A DNA stretch of 64,000 bases from Azospirillum fermentarium. Lineage in GTDB: Bacteria > Pseudomonadota > Alphaproteobacteria > Azospirillales > Azospirillaceae. The position numbers and the translations under genes are program-made. The notes beneath the pieces are model-generated. The model worked only from the letters and a program-made list of their open reading frames with translations, was not told the DNA's origin and did not search any database. This document shows positions 1-7,971 of this stretch, piece by piece; within the stretch, counting starts at the first letter, position 1; the number at the start of each line of letters is the position of its first letter. Location of the stretch: assembly GCF_025961205.1 (NCBI RefSeq), contig NZ_JAOQNH010000003.1:248001-312000 (forward strand), in the 5' to 3' direction.

Positions 1-948
1 CAGCGGCACCAGCTCGCCGCGGGAGACATAGGACCACGCCTCGTCGGTGTTCATCAGGATGCGGGCGGCGGCCCCGGTGATCTTGGCCTCGGCCTCGCCC
101 AGCTTGCCCTTGACGAACGGGTTCTGGGTGGCCGCACCCACGGCCTGGGAGATGTTCTGCCGCGGCTTCATGTGCTCCACGTACAGATCCACCATGCCGC
201 GCGCCATGCCGGTGATGACCGACGACACCGCCGCGTAGAACACATAGAGGAACGGCATCTTGTACAGCGGGTTCAGCCCGCCGTGGCTGTCCTGGTCGTA
301 GTTGATGATGCTGTGGGTGCGGTAGGCGGGGATGAACACGTCGCGGATGCGCAGCTTCTTGCTGCCGGTGCCGGCCAGACCGACCACGTGCCAGTCGTCG
401 ATGATCTCGTAGTCCTTGGCCTCGATCCAGAACGCCTTGTAGTCGATCAGCTTGCCGTCGTCGGTGAACAGGCGGGCACCGACGAAGGCGCCGCCGTGGG
501 CGTGGTCGCAGCCGCTGGAGGTCAGCCAGTCGCCGTTCAGCACGTAGCCGCCGTCCACCGCCTTCACCGTGCCGAACGGGGCGTAGGACGACGACACCAG
601 CCGCGTGTCGTCCTGGCTCCACAGTTCATCGCCGCAGCGCGGGTCCAGCAGCCCCACCTCGAACGGGTGGACGCCCAGCACCATCACGTTCCACGCGCTG
701 GACGGGCAGCCGCGGCCCAGCTCCATCAGCACCTTGTTCAGCACGTTGGGGTGCATCTCGTACCCGCCCCAGCGGCGGGGCTGGAGGATGCGGAAGAAGC
801 CGGCGTCGTGGAACGCCTGAATGGTCTCGGTGGATACCATGCGCGCCTGTTCGCAGGCGTCGGCCCGCTCGCGCAGCCACGGGATCATCTCCCGCGCGCG
901 GCCGACCAGTTCGTCTTCGCTGGGGGTGGCGATGGTCATGCTGTTCAT
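1..948 (-). CDS. Flavin-dependent monooxygenase of the acyl-CoA dehydrogenase fold, 3' end cut by the window edge
   Basis: I translated this frame by hand: 316 codons are open from an ATG at 948 to base 1, so the C-terminus lies outside the window. The start follows an AAGGA ribosome site about 11 bases upstream; a second in-frame ATG is three codons in. The N-terminal half has the group D flavin monooxygenase/acyl-CoA dehydrogenase pattern: a helical N-terminus with FHDAGFFRILQPRRWGG, then SSAWNVMVLGVHPFEVG and GDWLTSSGCDHA in the flavin-binding beta domain. HsaA, IacA, DszC and the HpaH-type oxygenases share this fold. These enzymes hydroxylate aromatics with reduced flavin from a partner reductase, which is not seen here. 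The adjacent mhpB points to an aromatic (phenylpropionate-like) pathway. The family is fairly certain; the substrate is not known. Confidence 0.8.
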   Translation of the reverse strand, partial: MNSMTIATPSEDELVGRAREMIPWLRERADACEQARMVSTETIQAFHDAGFFRILQPRRWGGYEMHPNVLNKVLMELGRGCPSSAWNVMVLGVHPFEVGLLDPRCGDELWSQDDTRLVSSSYAPFGTVKAVDGGYVLNGDWLTSSGCDHAHGGAFVGARLFTDDGKLIDYKAFWIEAKDYEIIDDWHVVGLAGTGSKKLRIRDVFIPAYRTHSIINYDQDSHGGLNPLYKMPFLYVFYAAVSSVITGMARGMVDLYVEHMKPRQNISQAVGAATQNPFVKGKLGEAEAKITGAAARILMNTDEAWSYVSRGELVPL

Positions 949-1003
949 GATCCGGGTGTTCCTTGGCAGAAGAAGGGGGGAGGGGGCGGTCGGGCGGGCC
1001 GGT

Positions 1004-1945
1004 TCAGGCCGGCTGGGCGCTGACCACGCCGTAACCGGCGATCCATTCGGAAATCGGCCGGTAGTAATCGGTGCGGGCGGTGTAGGGGCCGGCGGCGGCG
1101 GAGAGGGCTGCGAAGGCCGCGACCCAGGTGCGGATCTCGTGGGTGGAGCGGCCCGCGGCCTTGGAGATCTCCTCCACCGAGAAACCGTCCACATCGGCCA
1201 GCCGGCCCGACGTCAGGGTTTCGATGAAGGTCAGATCCCAGTCGGGGTTCAGCGGCGTCAGCGGGCTGTCCGGCGTGCCGTAGACCTTGCCGGCGGCAAT
1301 GGTGCGGGCCTGGCGGGCGGCGCGCGCTTCCGGCGTCGGGTTGCGCCCGGCGATGAGGAAGTTGGCGATCTCGTCCGGCGCGCCGGCCAAGAGCGGCACC
1401 GGCGGTTCGTGGGACAGCCCGCCGGTGCCCAGCACCAGCACCCGCTTGTTCAGCGTGGCGAGGAAACGGCCCACCGCCTCCCCCAGCTTGCGGATGCGGC
1501 GGTAGGGGGCGAAGGGCGGCGCCACCGAATTGATGATGATCGGCACCACCGGATAGCGGGTCAGGCTGCCGGTCAACTCTTCCAACGTCTGGGTGCAGCC
1601 GTGGTCCACCTGCAAACGGTGGGACAGGGCGATGTCCACGTCCGAGTCCAGGATGAAGCGCGCCATTGACAGCGCCGTGTCCCGGTCCACCGACAGCGGA
1701 CCCGGCAAGGTCTTGTAATCGGCCACCGATTCCGCCGCCGTGGCGATGACGAACGGCGGCATCAGGTCATAGAACAGGCCGTTGTAATGGTCGGGCGCGA
1801 AGATCACGATCAGTTCGGGATCGAAGGCTTCGACCTCCGCGCGGGCTTGGGCGAGGACCGCATCGACTTCGCGGACAACCTCCTCACCAGGGTCGTTCAG
1901 TCCGCGCAAGGGTGTGTGTGACAGGCATTTGACGGTGATGGTCAT
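1004..1945 (-). CDS. mhpB: 2,3-dihydroxyphenylpropionate/2,3-dihydroxycinnamate 1,2-dioxygenase (MhpB type)
   Basis: The 313-residue product matches the usual MhpB length (about 314) and belongs to the LigB-type class III extradiol dioxygenases. These use Fe(II) to open the catechol ring of 2,3-dihydroxyphenylpropionate or the cinnamate analogue in the cytoplasm. Visible family features are the N-terminal SHTPLRG, FAPDHYNGLFYDLMPPF, the VDHGCTQTLEELTG segment with a metal-ligand His, PVVPIIINSVAPP, and the GTGGLSHEPPVP segment. It lies 55 bases upstream of the flavin monooxygenase gene on the same strand, so the two are probably co-transcribed. It is divergent from an IclR/MhpR-type regulator. 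The start at 1945 begins MTITVKCLSHTPLRG as in the family. Confidence 0.9.
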   Translation of the reverse strand: MTITVKCLSHTPLRGLNDPGEEVVREVDAVLAQARAEVEAFDPELIVIFAPDHYNGLFYDLMPPFVIATAAESVADYKTLPGPLSVDRDTALSMARFILDSDVDIALSHRLQVDHGCTQTLEELTGSLTRYPVVPIIINSVAPPFAPYRRIRKLGEAVGRFLATLNKRVLVLGTGGLSHEPPVPLLAGAPDEIANFLIAGRNPTPEARAARQARTIAAGKVYGTPDSPLTPLNPDWDLTFIETLTSGRLADVDGFSVEEISKAAGRSTHEIRTWVAAFAALSAAAGPYTARTDYYRPISEWIAGYGVVSAQPA

Positions 1946-2226
1946 GAATGGCCCCCGAAAGGCAAAGAGATCCCGGCCACTCCAAAAGGAGTGGAGAAAA
2001 TTTTCCTAATTTTTTCTTTTGGTATCAGGGGATTTTGCAGCGCCGAAGCGATGGGCCGGGCAAGGTCATCTTTGCCATGGACGTTTTATTCTCCCCAGAA
2101 CGCGCTTTTTATTTTGTTCGGCCATTTTATGAAACGGGATGGGTGATAACAATCTTGTTCTCATGGATGTGCACAATGTGCACAACATTGAAGAAGAAGG
2201 AATTTTCGACGCACAGGAGCGGTTTG
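1946..2226. promoter_or_regulatory. Divergent control region between mhpB and the IclR-type regulator
   Basis: This 281-base gap is clearly richer in A and T than the flanking genes (for example around 2085-2130) and separates two divergently read genes. It must hold the mhpB promoter and probably that of the regulator. No strong sigma-70 hexamer pair stands out. The inverted repeat at 2169-2183 is the best operator candidate. Confidence 0.6.
2169..2183. promoter_or_regulatory. Candidate IclR/MhpR operator, palindromic GTGCAC-N3-GTGCAC
   Basis: Two copies of the self-complementary hexamer GTGCAC are separated by AAT, giving a 15-base near-perfect palindrome 43 bases upstream of the regulator start. 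IclR-family activators of aromatic pathways bind short palindromes in such divergent gaps. Assigning it to this regulator is inference from position and symmetry. Confidence 0.5.
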
Positions 2227-3042
2227 ATGAGCGTTTCCGCCGACGGCCCGTACCGTCATGTGCAGGGGTTGAGCCGTGGGCTGGCCGTCCTGCACGCCAT
2301 CAGCCGCACCGCCAACGGTTGCGCCACCATCGGCGATCTCAGCACCGTCACCGGACTGCACCGCACCACGGTGCAGCGTCTGTTGAAGACTTTGGAGACC
2401 GAAGGGTACGTGCGCCGCAGCGCGTCCGACGGCAGCTACCGGCTGGCGCACAAGATCCGGCAGTTGGGCGACGGCTTCACCGACGACGAATGGATTTCCG
2501 AAATCGCCGCCCCGGTGCTGGGCGAACTGCTGCAAAAGCTGATCTGGCCGTCGGACCTGTGCACCATCGACGGCACCAGCATGCTGGTGCGCGAAACCAC
2601 CCACCGTTTCAGCCCGCTGTCGTTCCACCGCGCCATGGTCCGCCAGCGCATGCCGGTGCTGAGCACCGCCGCCGGCCGCGCCTATCTCGCCCATTGCGGC
2701 CCGGAGGAGCGGGAGGAGATCCTGCGCATGGTCGTTGCCGGCGGCGGGGAACAGGCGGCCATCGCCCGCAACCGCCCGGCGGTGGAGCGCATCATCGAGC
2801 GCGTCCACCGCCAGGGCTATGCCAGCAACGACGGCGAATGGACCGAACAGAGCAAGGTCGGGGCGCTGGCGCTGGCGCTCGGTCACCGCGGGCGGGTGCT
2901 GGGGGCGATCAACGTGGTGTTTTTGAAAAAGGCGGTGACCATCGAACAGGCGGCGGAACGCTACCTGCCCCCCCTGCGCGCCGCCGTCGCGCGCATCGAC
3001 GCCCTGCTGGGCGCCACGCCCCACCCGTTGATCGGGGAATAG
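2227..3042 (+). CDS. IclR-family transcriptional regulator (MhpR-like) of the aromatic catabolism genes
   Basis: The start at ATG 2227 is chosen because an AGGAG site sits 7 bases before it and the family homology begins there; longer in-frame openings upstream lie in the AT-rich promoter region. The 271-residue protein has an N-terminal winged helix (about residues 10-75; GLSRGLAVLHAIS, then TTVQRLLKTLETEGYVRR) and a C-terminal IclR effector domain ending in GAINVVFLKK. Length and domain order match MhpR and PcaR-type activators. It is divergent from mhpB, so it probably controls that operon in response to a hydroxyphenylpropionate-like compound. The IclR family is certain; the MhpR assignment rests on context. 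Confidence 0.85.
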   Translation: MSVSADGPYRHVQGLSRGLAVLHAISRTANGCATIGDLSTVTGLHRTTVQRLLKTLETEGYVRRSASDGSYRLAHKIRQLGDGFTDDEWISEIAAPVLGELLQKLIWPSDLCTIDGTSMLVRETTHRFSPLSFHRAMVRQRMPVLSTAAGRAYLAHCGPEEREEILRMVVAGGGEQAAIARNRPAVERIIERVHRQGYASNDGEWTEQSKVGALALALGHRGRVLGAINVVFLKKAVTIEQAAERYLPPLRAAVARIDALLGATPHPLIGE

Positions 3043-3068
3043 GGGGGCGTGCCGTGATGGTGCGGAGT

Positions 3069-3095
3069 CCGTTCCGGGCTTGCGCCCCGAAACGG
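3069..3095. terminator. Hairpin between convergent genes, possible terminator
   Basis: CCGTTCCGGG pairs with CCCCGAAACGG with one internal mismatch, in the 63-base gap between the convergent IclR gene and the chemotaxis operon. No T-run follows on either strand, so a terminator role is only suggested. Confidence 0.3.
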
Positions 3096-3105
3096 AGGAG
3101 CCCTG

Positions 3106-3363
3106 TCACGCCGCCCCCCGGCCCGACGGTTTCAGCGGCTGGCGGCCGGCCAGCAGGCCGGCCAGCAGGGCTTCGGGCGGGGGAACATGGATGGGCAGGG
3201 GGGCGGCCAGCAGAAGCTGAAGCACCGCCGTATGAACGGACCGGCAACCGCCGAGGTCGATGCCGGTGGCGGTGCCGGACTGCAGAAGCTCCAGCAGCCG
3301 CTCGGCCTCTTCCACCGGGCAGGCATCCTCCAGGCGGATGGTGGTTCCCTCGAGCCGGATCAT
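3106..3363 (-). CDS. Small STAS-domain protein at the end of the chemotaxis operon
   Basis: The 85-residue product has the pattern of a compact STAS (anti-anti-sigma-like) domain: a first strand TTIRLEDACPVEEAERLLELL, then GIDLGGCRSVHTAVLQLLLAA, where the Asp and the Ser/His region match the switch loop of STAS proteins. Its ATG overlaps the cheA stop codon (ATGA), so translation is coupled. Small STAS proteins are common beside cheA in alphaproteobacterial chemotaxis operons and may act as scaffold or phospho-switch proteins. The role here is not known. It is notable because the neighbouring operon encodes a full stressosome built from STAS proteins. Confidence 0.65.
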   Translation of the reverse strand: MIRLEGTTIRLEDACPVEEAERLLELLQSGTATGIDLGGCRSVHTAVLQLLLAAPLPIHVPPPEALLAGLLAGRQPLKPSGRGAA

Positions 3364-6053
3364 TCCACAAGCTCCTTCAGATTCATCACCAGCAGCACCC
3401 GTCCGTCACCCAGCAGGGCCGTGCCCAGATAGCCGGGCATGCCGGCCAGCGGACCGTCCAGCGGTTTCACGATCACTTCCATCCCCTCGCCGAAGGCTTC
3501 GATGGCAAGGCCGACCGGCTGCTTGTCGATGCGCACCACCAGGACGGCGACCTCCTCGGCCTCGGCCTTGGGCGGCAGGTCCAGCACGCGGTCCAGATGA
3601 ACCAGCGGGATGATGCGGTCGCGCAGCAGGAACGCTTCCTTGTCCTTGATCGCCACCACGTCGGCGCGGGGGATGCGGACGGTTTCGGCGATTTCGTCCA
3701 TGGGGATGCCGAACTGGCGCCCCGACACCTCCAGCGTCATCACCCGCGTCACCGCCATGCTGAGCGGCAGGTGCAGGCTGACCGTGGTGCCGGAGCCGGG
3801 GATGCTGGTCAGCTCCACCCGCCCGCCGGTCTTTTCGATGGCGGTGCGCACGGCGTCCATGCCCACGCCCCGCCCGCTGACGTCGGTCACGGCGGCGGCG
3901 GTGGAAAAGCCGGCGGCGAAGATCAGGTTCATCGCCTCCCCATCGCTCAGCCGCAGGGCGGCATCGCGGTCCATCAGCCCCTTTTCCACCGCCTTGTCCC
4001 GCATCAGCGCCGGGTCGATGCCGCGGCCGTCGTCGGCGATGCGGATGATCACCTGGTCGTTGTCCTGGCTGGCCGCCAGGGTCAGGCGGGCGGTGTCCGG
4101 CTTGCCGGCGGCGGCGCGGTCGGTCTCGATCCCGTGGTCCAGGCTGTTGCGCACCAGATGCAGGATCGGTTCGAACAGGTTTTCGATGACCGTCTTGTCC
4201 GCCTGGGTGTCCTCGCCCTCGATCACCAGATCGACGTGCTTGTTCAGCTTGCGCGACAGGTCGCGGACCAGACGGGGGAAGCGCTGGAACACCGTGGACA
4301 CCGGCAGCATCCGCACCTGCATGATGCTGTTGCGCAGTTCCAGCGCGATGCGGTCGATGACGGCGTGCTGCTCCTTGATCTCCCGCGCCATCTCGCGCGA
4401 GCCATAGACGTTCTCCGCCCGCCGCGCCAGGAAGGGCAGGCTGTTCTTGGCCACCACCAGCTCGCCGATCAGGTTCATCAGCGCGTCGATGCGCCCCTGG
4501 TCCACCCGCAGCACGGTGGAGGGCCGCTCGCCCCCGTCGTGCGTGCCGCCGTTGGCCGGGCTGGCGGCGCCGGTGTTGCCGTTGCCCGCTGCCGGCGCGG
4601 TCTTGGCCGCGGGAGCGGGCTGAGCCGGGGCGCCGGCCGGTGCCGGGGCCTTGGGTGCCGTGGCGGCCTTCTTGAGCGTCTTCCTCGGCGCCGCCGGCGT
4701 GTGGACGGGGGTGGGGGGCGGCGGGTTCAGGATACCGGCGATGGCGTCCAGCAGCGGTTTCGCCGCCGTGGCGTCCAGGGCGGCGGTGCCGGCCCGCAGC
4801 ACCCGTTCGGCGTCGTCGTTCCGCCCGCTGAAGCGCAGGGCATTGGCCGCCACCTTGGCCGCCGCACCGATGCTGCCGGACAGCCACACGGCGGAGCGCA
4901 CGGCGGCCAGCGTCCGGCACTGTTCGTTCAGCACCCGCAGCACGGCCTCGCTCAGCGGCGGCGGGGGCGGCGGCGGGGGACCGTCCGCCGTTTCTTGCGC
5001 GGCGGCCTCATCCCCGGCGGCAGCACCGCCGTGCAGGGCGGCGATCAGCGCCTCCAGGACCGCCGGGTCCATGCCCTCGGCCCCGGCCAGCCGGGCCAGA
5101 CGGCGCAGGAGCGTGGCGGCGGCGGCATCGTCGCCGGCCTCTTCCTCGGCCATGGTGCGGGCGGCCTCGGCCAGGCCGGCGCGGTCGCCGCGCTCCAGCA
5201 GCAGCGCCAGCGGCTCGGCCAGGGCGGATGCCGGGCCGGTGACCGGGCGCAGCCCGGCCAGCGCCAGATCCGCCGGGGCGATGTCGGTGATCTCCGTCTG
5301 GTCGCCCACATAGCGCAGCAGGTGGGCGACCTCCTTGCGCGGGGCGGTGGTCAGAACCTGGAAGGCGAGCACGCAGGAGAACGGGTCATATTCCGCCAGC
5401 GGCGTCCAGGCGGCGGGCGGCACCACCGCCAGGTGGGTGCTGTCGGGCACCTGCACCATCAGGGCCAGCGGGTCGTCACCCTTGAAGAAGCACTGGGATT
5501 CCGGGCGGTAGCTCACGGCCAGAACCGGCAGCCCCGCCACCCCGGCCCGTTCCACCGCGTCGGTCAGCGCACCGTCCGGCACATGGTCCAGCCACGCGGG
5601 CAGGGCGGCGGCGTCTTCGCCGCCATCGTCCGCGTCCCCGTCCCTGGTGGCGTCCTCGTCCGCCGGGGCGCCGTTCAGCCAGCCGCGCAGGGCGGCGATG
5701 ACCGGGCGCCCGCGCAGGGCGGCGGTGTCGGGCAGGGATTCGGTGTCTTCGATGTGGTCCAGCCACACCGCCACCAGATCCAAGGCCGCCAGGATCTGGT
5801 CCAGCATGGCCGGATCCAGCACCAGCCGCTGTTCGCGCAGGGCCACCAGCAGGTCTTCGCCCGCGTGCAGCACCGCGGTCAGGGCGGGAAAGTCGAACAG
5901 CCCCGACGATCCCTTCAGCGTGTGGACCGAGCGGAAGACGCCGTTGAGCAGGGCCGTGCTGTGGGGGTCGCGTTCCAGCCCCAGCAGGCCGTCGGTGGTC
6001 GCGGCGATCTGCTCGCGGGCTTCCACCAGAAACTGGGCGAGAAGGGGACTCAT
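3360..6053 (-). CDS. cheA: Chemotaxis histidine kinase CheA
   Basis: The 897-residue kinase autophosphorylates on a His and passes phosphate to CheY and CheB in a receptor-CheW complex. Residues 1-110 are the Hpt domain with phospho-acceptor His44 in SVHTLKGSSG. A long middle region (about 110-520) ends in an Ala/Pro-rich linker. It is followed by the dimerisation helices (RIDALMNLIGELVVAKN), the ATPase domain (HLVRNSLDHGIE, DDGRGID, GRGVGMDAV) and a C-terminal CheW-like regulatory domain ending in VMNLKELVE. No clear P2 domain was recognised. The start overlaps the cheY stop and the stop overlaps the STAS gene start, so the operon is translationally coupled. Confidence 0.96.
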   Translation of the reverse strand: MSPLLAQFLVEAREQIAATTDGLLGLERDPHSTALLNGVFRSVHTLKGSSGLFDFPALTAVLHAGEDLLVALREQRLVLDPAMLDQILAALDLVAVWLDHIEDTESLPDTAALRGRPVIAALRGWLNGAPADEDATRDGDADDGGEDAAALPAWLDHVPDGALTDAVERAGVAGLPVLAVSYRPESQCFFKGDDPLALMVQVPDSTHLAVVPPAAWTPLAEYDPFSCVLAFQVLTTAPRKEVAHLLRYVGDQTEITDIAPADLALAGLRPVTGPASALAEPLALLLERGDRAGLAEAARTMAEEEAGDDAAAATLLRRLARLAGAEGMDPAVLEALIAALHGGAAAGDEAAAQETADGPPPPPPPPLSEAVLRVLNEQCRTLAAVRSAVWLSGSIGAAAKVAANALRFSGRNDDAERVLRAGTAALDATAAKPLLDAIAGILNPPPPTPVHTPAAPRKTLKKAATAPKAPAPAGAPAQPAPAAKTAPAAGNGNTGAASPANGGTHDGGERPSTVLRVDQGRIDALMNLIGELVVAKNSLPFLARRAENVYGSREMAREIKEQHAVIDRIALELRNSIMQVRMLPVSTVFQRFPRLVRDLSRKLNKHVDLVIEGEDTQADKTVIENLFEPILHLVRNSLDHGIETDRAAAGKPDTARLTLAASQDNDQVIIRIADDGRGIDPALMRDKAVEKGLMDRDAALRLSDGEAMNLIFAAGFSTAAAVTDVSGRGVGMDAVRTAIEKTGGRVELTSIPGSGTTVSLHLPLSMAVTRVMTLEVSGRQFGIPMDEIAETVRIPRADVVAIKDKEAFLLRDRIIPLVHLDRVLDLPPKAEAEEVAVLVVRIDKQPVGLAIEAFGEGMEVIVKPLDGPLAGMPGYLGTALLGDGRVLLVMNLKELVE

Positions 6054-6466
6054 GGCTCGGTCGCTCCCGTCATGATGGCGGCGAACAGGCGCAGGTCATC
6101 GACGCTGATGGGTTTGACCAGATACAGGTTCACCCCCACCGCGCGGGCGGCGGCGATGTCCTTGTCGCGGTTCAGCGTGCTGGTCATCATCACCGGCAGA
6201 CAGGCGATCTCTTCGGTGGTGCGCAGGGTGCGGACAAAGGTCAGCCCGTCCATCTTGGGCATGTTCACATCGACCAGGATCAGGTCGTAGGGGCCGCTCA
6301 GCGCCTTTTCCAGCGCCTCGATGCCGTTGAACGCCTCGTCCACGGTGTAGCCGCCGGGCTGTTCCAGCGCCTGCCGGTAATAGGCCCGCACCAGCGCGGC
6401 GTCGTCCACGATCAGAAGCCGTTTGGGGGGGCGGGGGCGGATGTGCGCGTCGTTGCCGTGGCTCAT
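6050..6466 (-). CDS. cheY: CheY-type single-domain response regulator
   Basis: The 138-residue protein is a lone receiver domain with acidic pocket residues VDDAAL, phospho-acceptor Asp66 in LVDVNMPKMDG, the conserved Thr region MMTST and the Lys of YLVKPIS. It has no output domain and is a likely phosphate acceptor of the downstream-encoded CheA. Its ATG overlaps the cheR stop (ATGA) and its stop overlaps the cheA start. The N-terminus carries about 15 extra residues (rich in Arg and Pro) before the receiver fold. Output could be flagellar or another target; the sequence does not say. Confidence 0.92.
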   Translation of the reverse strand: MSHGNDAHIRPRPPKRLLIVDDAALVRAYYRQALEQPGGYTVDEAFNGIEALEKALSGPYDLILVDVNMPKMDGLTFVRTLRTTEEIACLPVMMTSTLNRDKDIAAARAVGVNLYLVKPISVDDLRLFAAIMTGATEP

Positions 6467-7329
6467 CGGGCTGGCCTCTGGTAGACGATCGCGTCCGCGA
6501 ACCGGCGGACGGCGAACAGCGGGGAAATCCGGCTCATGGATTCGGAATGGCCCAGGCAGACGAAACCGCCGGGGCGCAGGCTGGAATACATGCTGTCCGC
6601 CACCTCGCGGCGGGACACGTCGTCGAAATAGATCAGCATGTTGCGGCAGAAGATGACGTCGATGTTCTCCATCGCCGCCATCTGCGCGCGGTCGAAGGCG
6701 TTGATGCGGGTGAATTCGATGGACCCGCGCAGGGATTCCACGATCTGCCAGCGGTCGGACGTGGGCCGTTCGAAATAGCGGTCCAGCACCCATTTGGGCA
6801 GCCGCTGCACCGAGCGCGCGTCGTAGATGCCCCGCCGGGCCGCCCCCAGCACCTGGGTGTCGATGTCGGAGGCGATGATCTCCACGTCGTAGCGGTCCAC
6901 GTCGGCCCAGTTTTCCAGCAGCCACATGGCGATGGAATAGGGTTCCTCCCCCGTGGAACAGGGCAGGGACCAGATGCGCACCGGCTCGCCGCGGCGCTTG
7001 GTGCGCACCACCTCGGGCAGGATGGAATTGGCCAGACAGGCGAACTGGTACTCTTCGCGCCAGAAATAGGTTTCGTTGACGGTCAGACTGTTGATGATCT
7101 CTTCCAGCTCGCGGCCCGTGGTGTCGAACCGCAGCAGCGCCAGATACGACTGCACGCTGCTGACCCCGGTGCGCTCCACCCGGTCCAGGATCCGGCGGTC
7201 GATGAAATAGCGCTTTGCCTCCCCATACGACAGACCGGTGCGGCGGTAGATGAATTCGCAAAAGCGCGCGAATTCCTCGTCCGTCACGGTGGTGGGCTGG
7301 GATTCGCCGCTCGTCCTGGGCATCGCCAT
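6463..7329 (-). CDS. cheR: Chemoreceptor glutamate methyltransferase CheR
   Basis: The 288-residue protein has the CheR layout: an N-terminal helical domain (about residues 15-75, FARFCEFIYRRTGLSY) and a SAM-binding domain with RIWSLPCSTGEEPYS, the family signature loop, then NIDVIFCRNMLIYFD. It methylates receptor glutamates using S-adenosylmethionine and opposes CheB. The start ATG at 7329 was chosen because an AAGGGA site precedes it and the family alignment begins nearby; the longer opening upstream overlaps the HEAT-repeat gene in another frame. No C-terminal pentapeptide-binding TPR is present. Confidence 0.95.
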   Translation of the reverse strand: MAMPRTSGESQPTTVTDEEFARFCEFIYRRTGLSYGEAKRYFIDRRILDRVERTGVSSVQSYLALLRFDTTGRELEEIINSLTVNETYFWREEYQFACLANSILPEVVRTKRRGEPVRIWSLPCSTGEEPYSIAMWLLENWADVDRYDVEIIASDIDTQVLGAARRGIYDARSVQRLPKWVLDRYFERPTSDRWQIVESLRGSIEFTRINAFDRAQMAAMENIDVIFCRNMLIYFDDVSRREVADSMYSSLRPGGFVCLGHSESMSRISPLFAVRRFADAIVYQRPAR

Positions 7330-7343
7330 GGGGGATGTCCCTT

Positions 7344-7970
7344 TCAGTCGGTGGGAAGACGGGACAGGGCGGTTTCCACCGAAAACCGCAGGAAGGGGTT
7401 TTCGGGGATGCGTTGCAGCACGGCGGTCAGGGCCGCCGCCGTTTCCACCGTGCCGATCTCGGCCAGCACGTCGATGAAGGCACAGCAAACGTTGATCTCC
7501 TCCTCCGTCGCCAGCAGGTGTTCCAGCGTCTGGACCGTGGCCACCCCCGCCCGCCCGCGGGCGATTTCGGCGGCCATGATGCGCACCTGCGGGTCGGGAT
7601 CGCGGACCAGCGCGTCGAAGAAGGGCAGGGCGTCCGGCCCCATGTCGGCCAGCGCCTCGGCGGCGGCGAAGCGGCACCCGGCCCGGTCGGAGCGCAGCAG
7701 CGGCGCCAGCGCCGCCGCCGCCGCCGGCCCGCCGATGGCGACCAGATTGAGCACCAGCGCCTCGACCACGCGGGTGTCCTCCTCCACCTCCAGCCGCCCG
7801 GCGATCAGCGCGATGGCGTCGGGGAAGGCGCGGCAGGCGCGGGCGGCACCCCGGCGGGTGTCGGGGCTCTCGGCGTTCAGGTCCGCCAGCACGGCATCCC
7901 GGCTGGGGGTGTCCTTGTCGGCGCCGCCGGCGGGGGCGGCCGTCCCGGATGGGGCCTTCACGAGCGGCAT
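7344..7970 (-). CDS. HEAT-repeat protein of the chemotaxis operon
   Basis: The 208-residue protein is mostly repeated helical pairs of HEAT/PBS-lyase type, for example VVEALVLNLVAIGGPAAAAA, CRFAAAEALADMGPDALPFF and VRIMAAEIARGRAGVATV. Such repeats form a curved scaffold for protein binding. No catalytic motif is seen. The ATG at 7970 lies one base after the cheB stop and 14 bases separate it from cheR, so it belongs to the operon. HEAT-repeat proteins occur in some non-flagellar and accessory chemosensory clusters; a role in docking receptors or CheR/CheB is an inference. Confidence 0.8.
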   Translation of the reverse strand: MPLVKAPSGTAAPAGGADKDTPSRDAVLADLNAESPDTRRGAARACRAFPDAIALIAGRLEVEEDTRVVEALVLNLVAIGGPAAAAALAPLLRSDRAGCRFAAAEALADMGPDALPFFDALVRDPDPQVRIMAAEIARGRAGVATVQTLEHLLATEEEINVCCAFIDVLAEIGTVETAAALTAVLQRIPENPFLRFSVETALSRLPTD

Positions 7971-7971
7971 G

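Noticed and set aside
3069..3095. Hairpin between the IclR gene and the chemotaxis operon considered as a definite rho-independent terminator
   Set aside because: It has a mismatch and no T-run on either strand, so it is listed only as a weak candidate.
2139..6290. Very long plus-strand open frames opposite the chemotaxis operon (and similarly 8333-12760, 17019-20966)
   Set aside because: They lie entirely or mostly across well-supported genes on the other strand, have low-complexity composition, and are typical of the antisense frames of GC-rich DNA.
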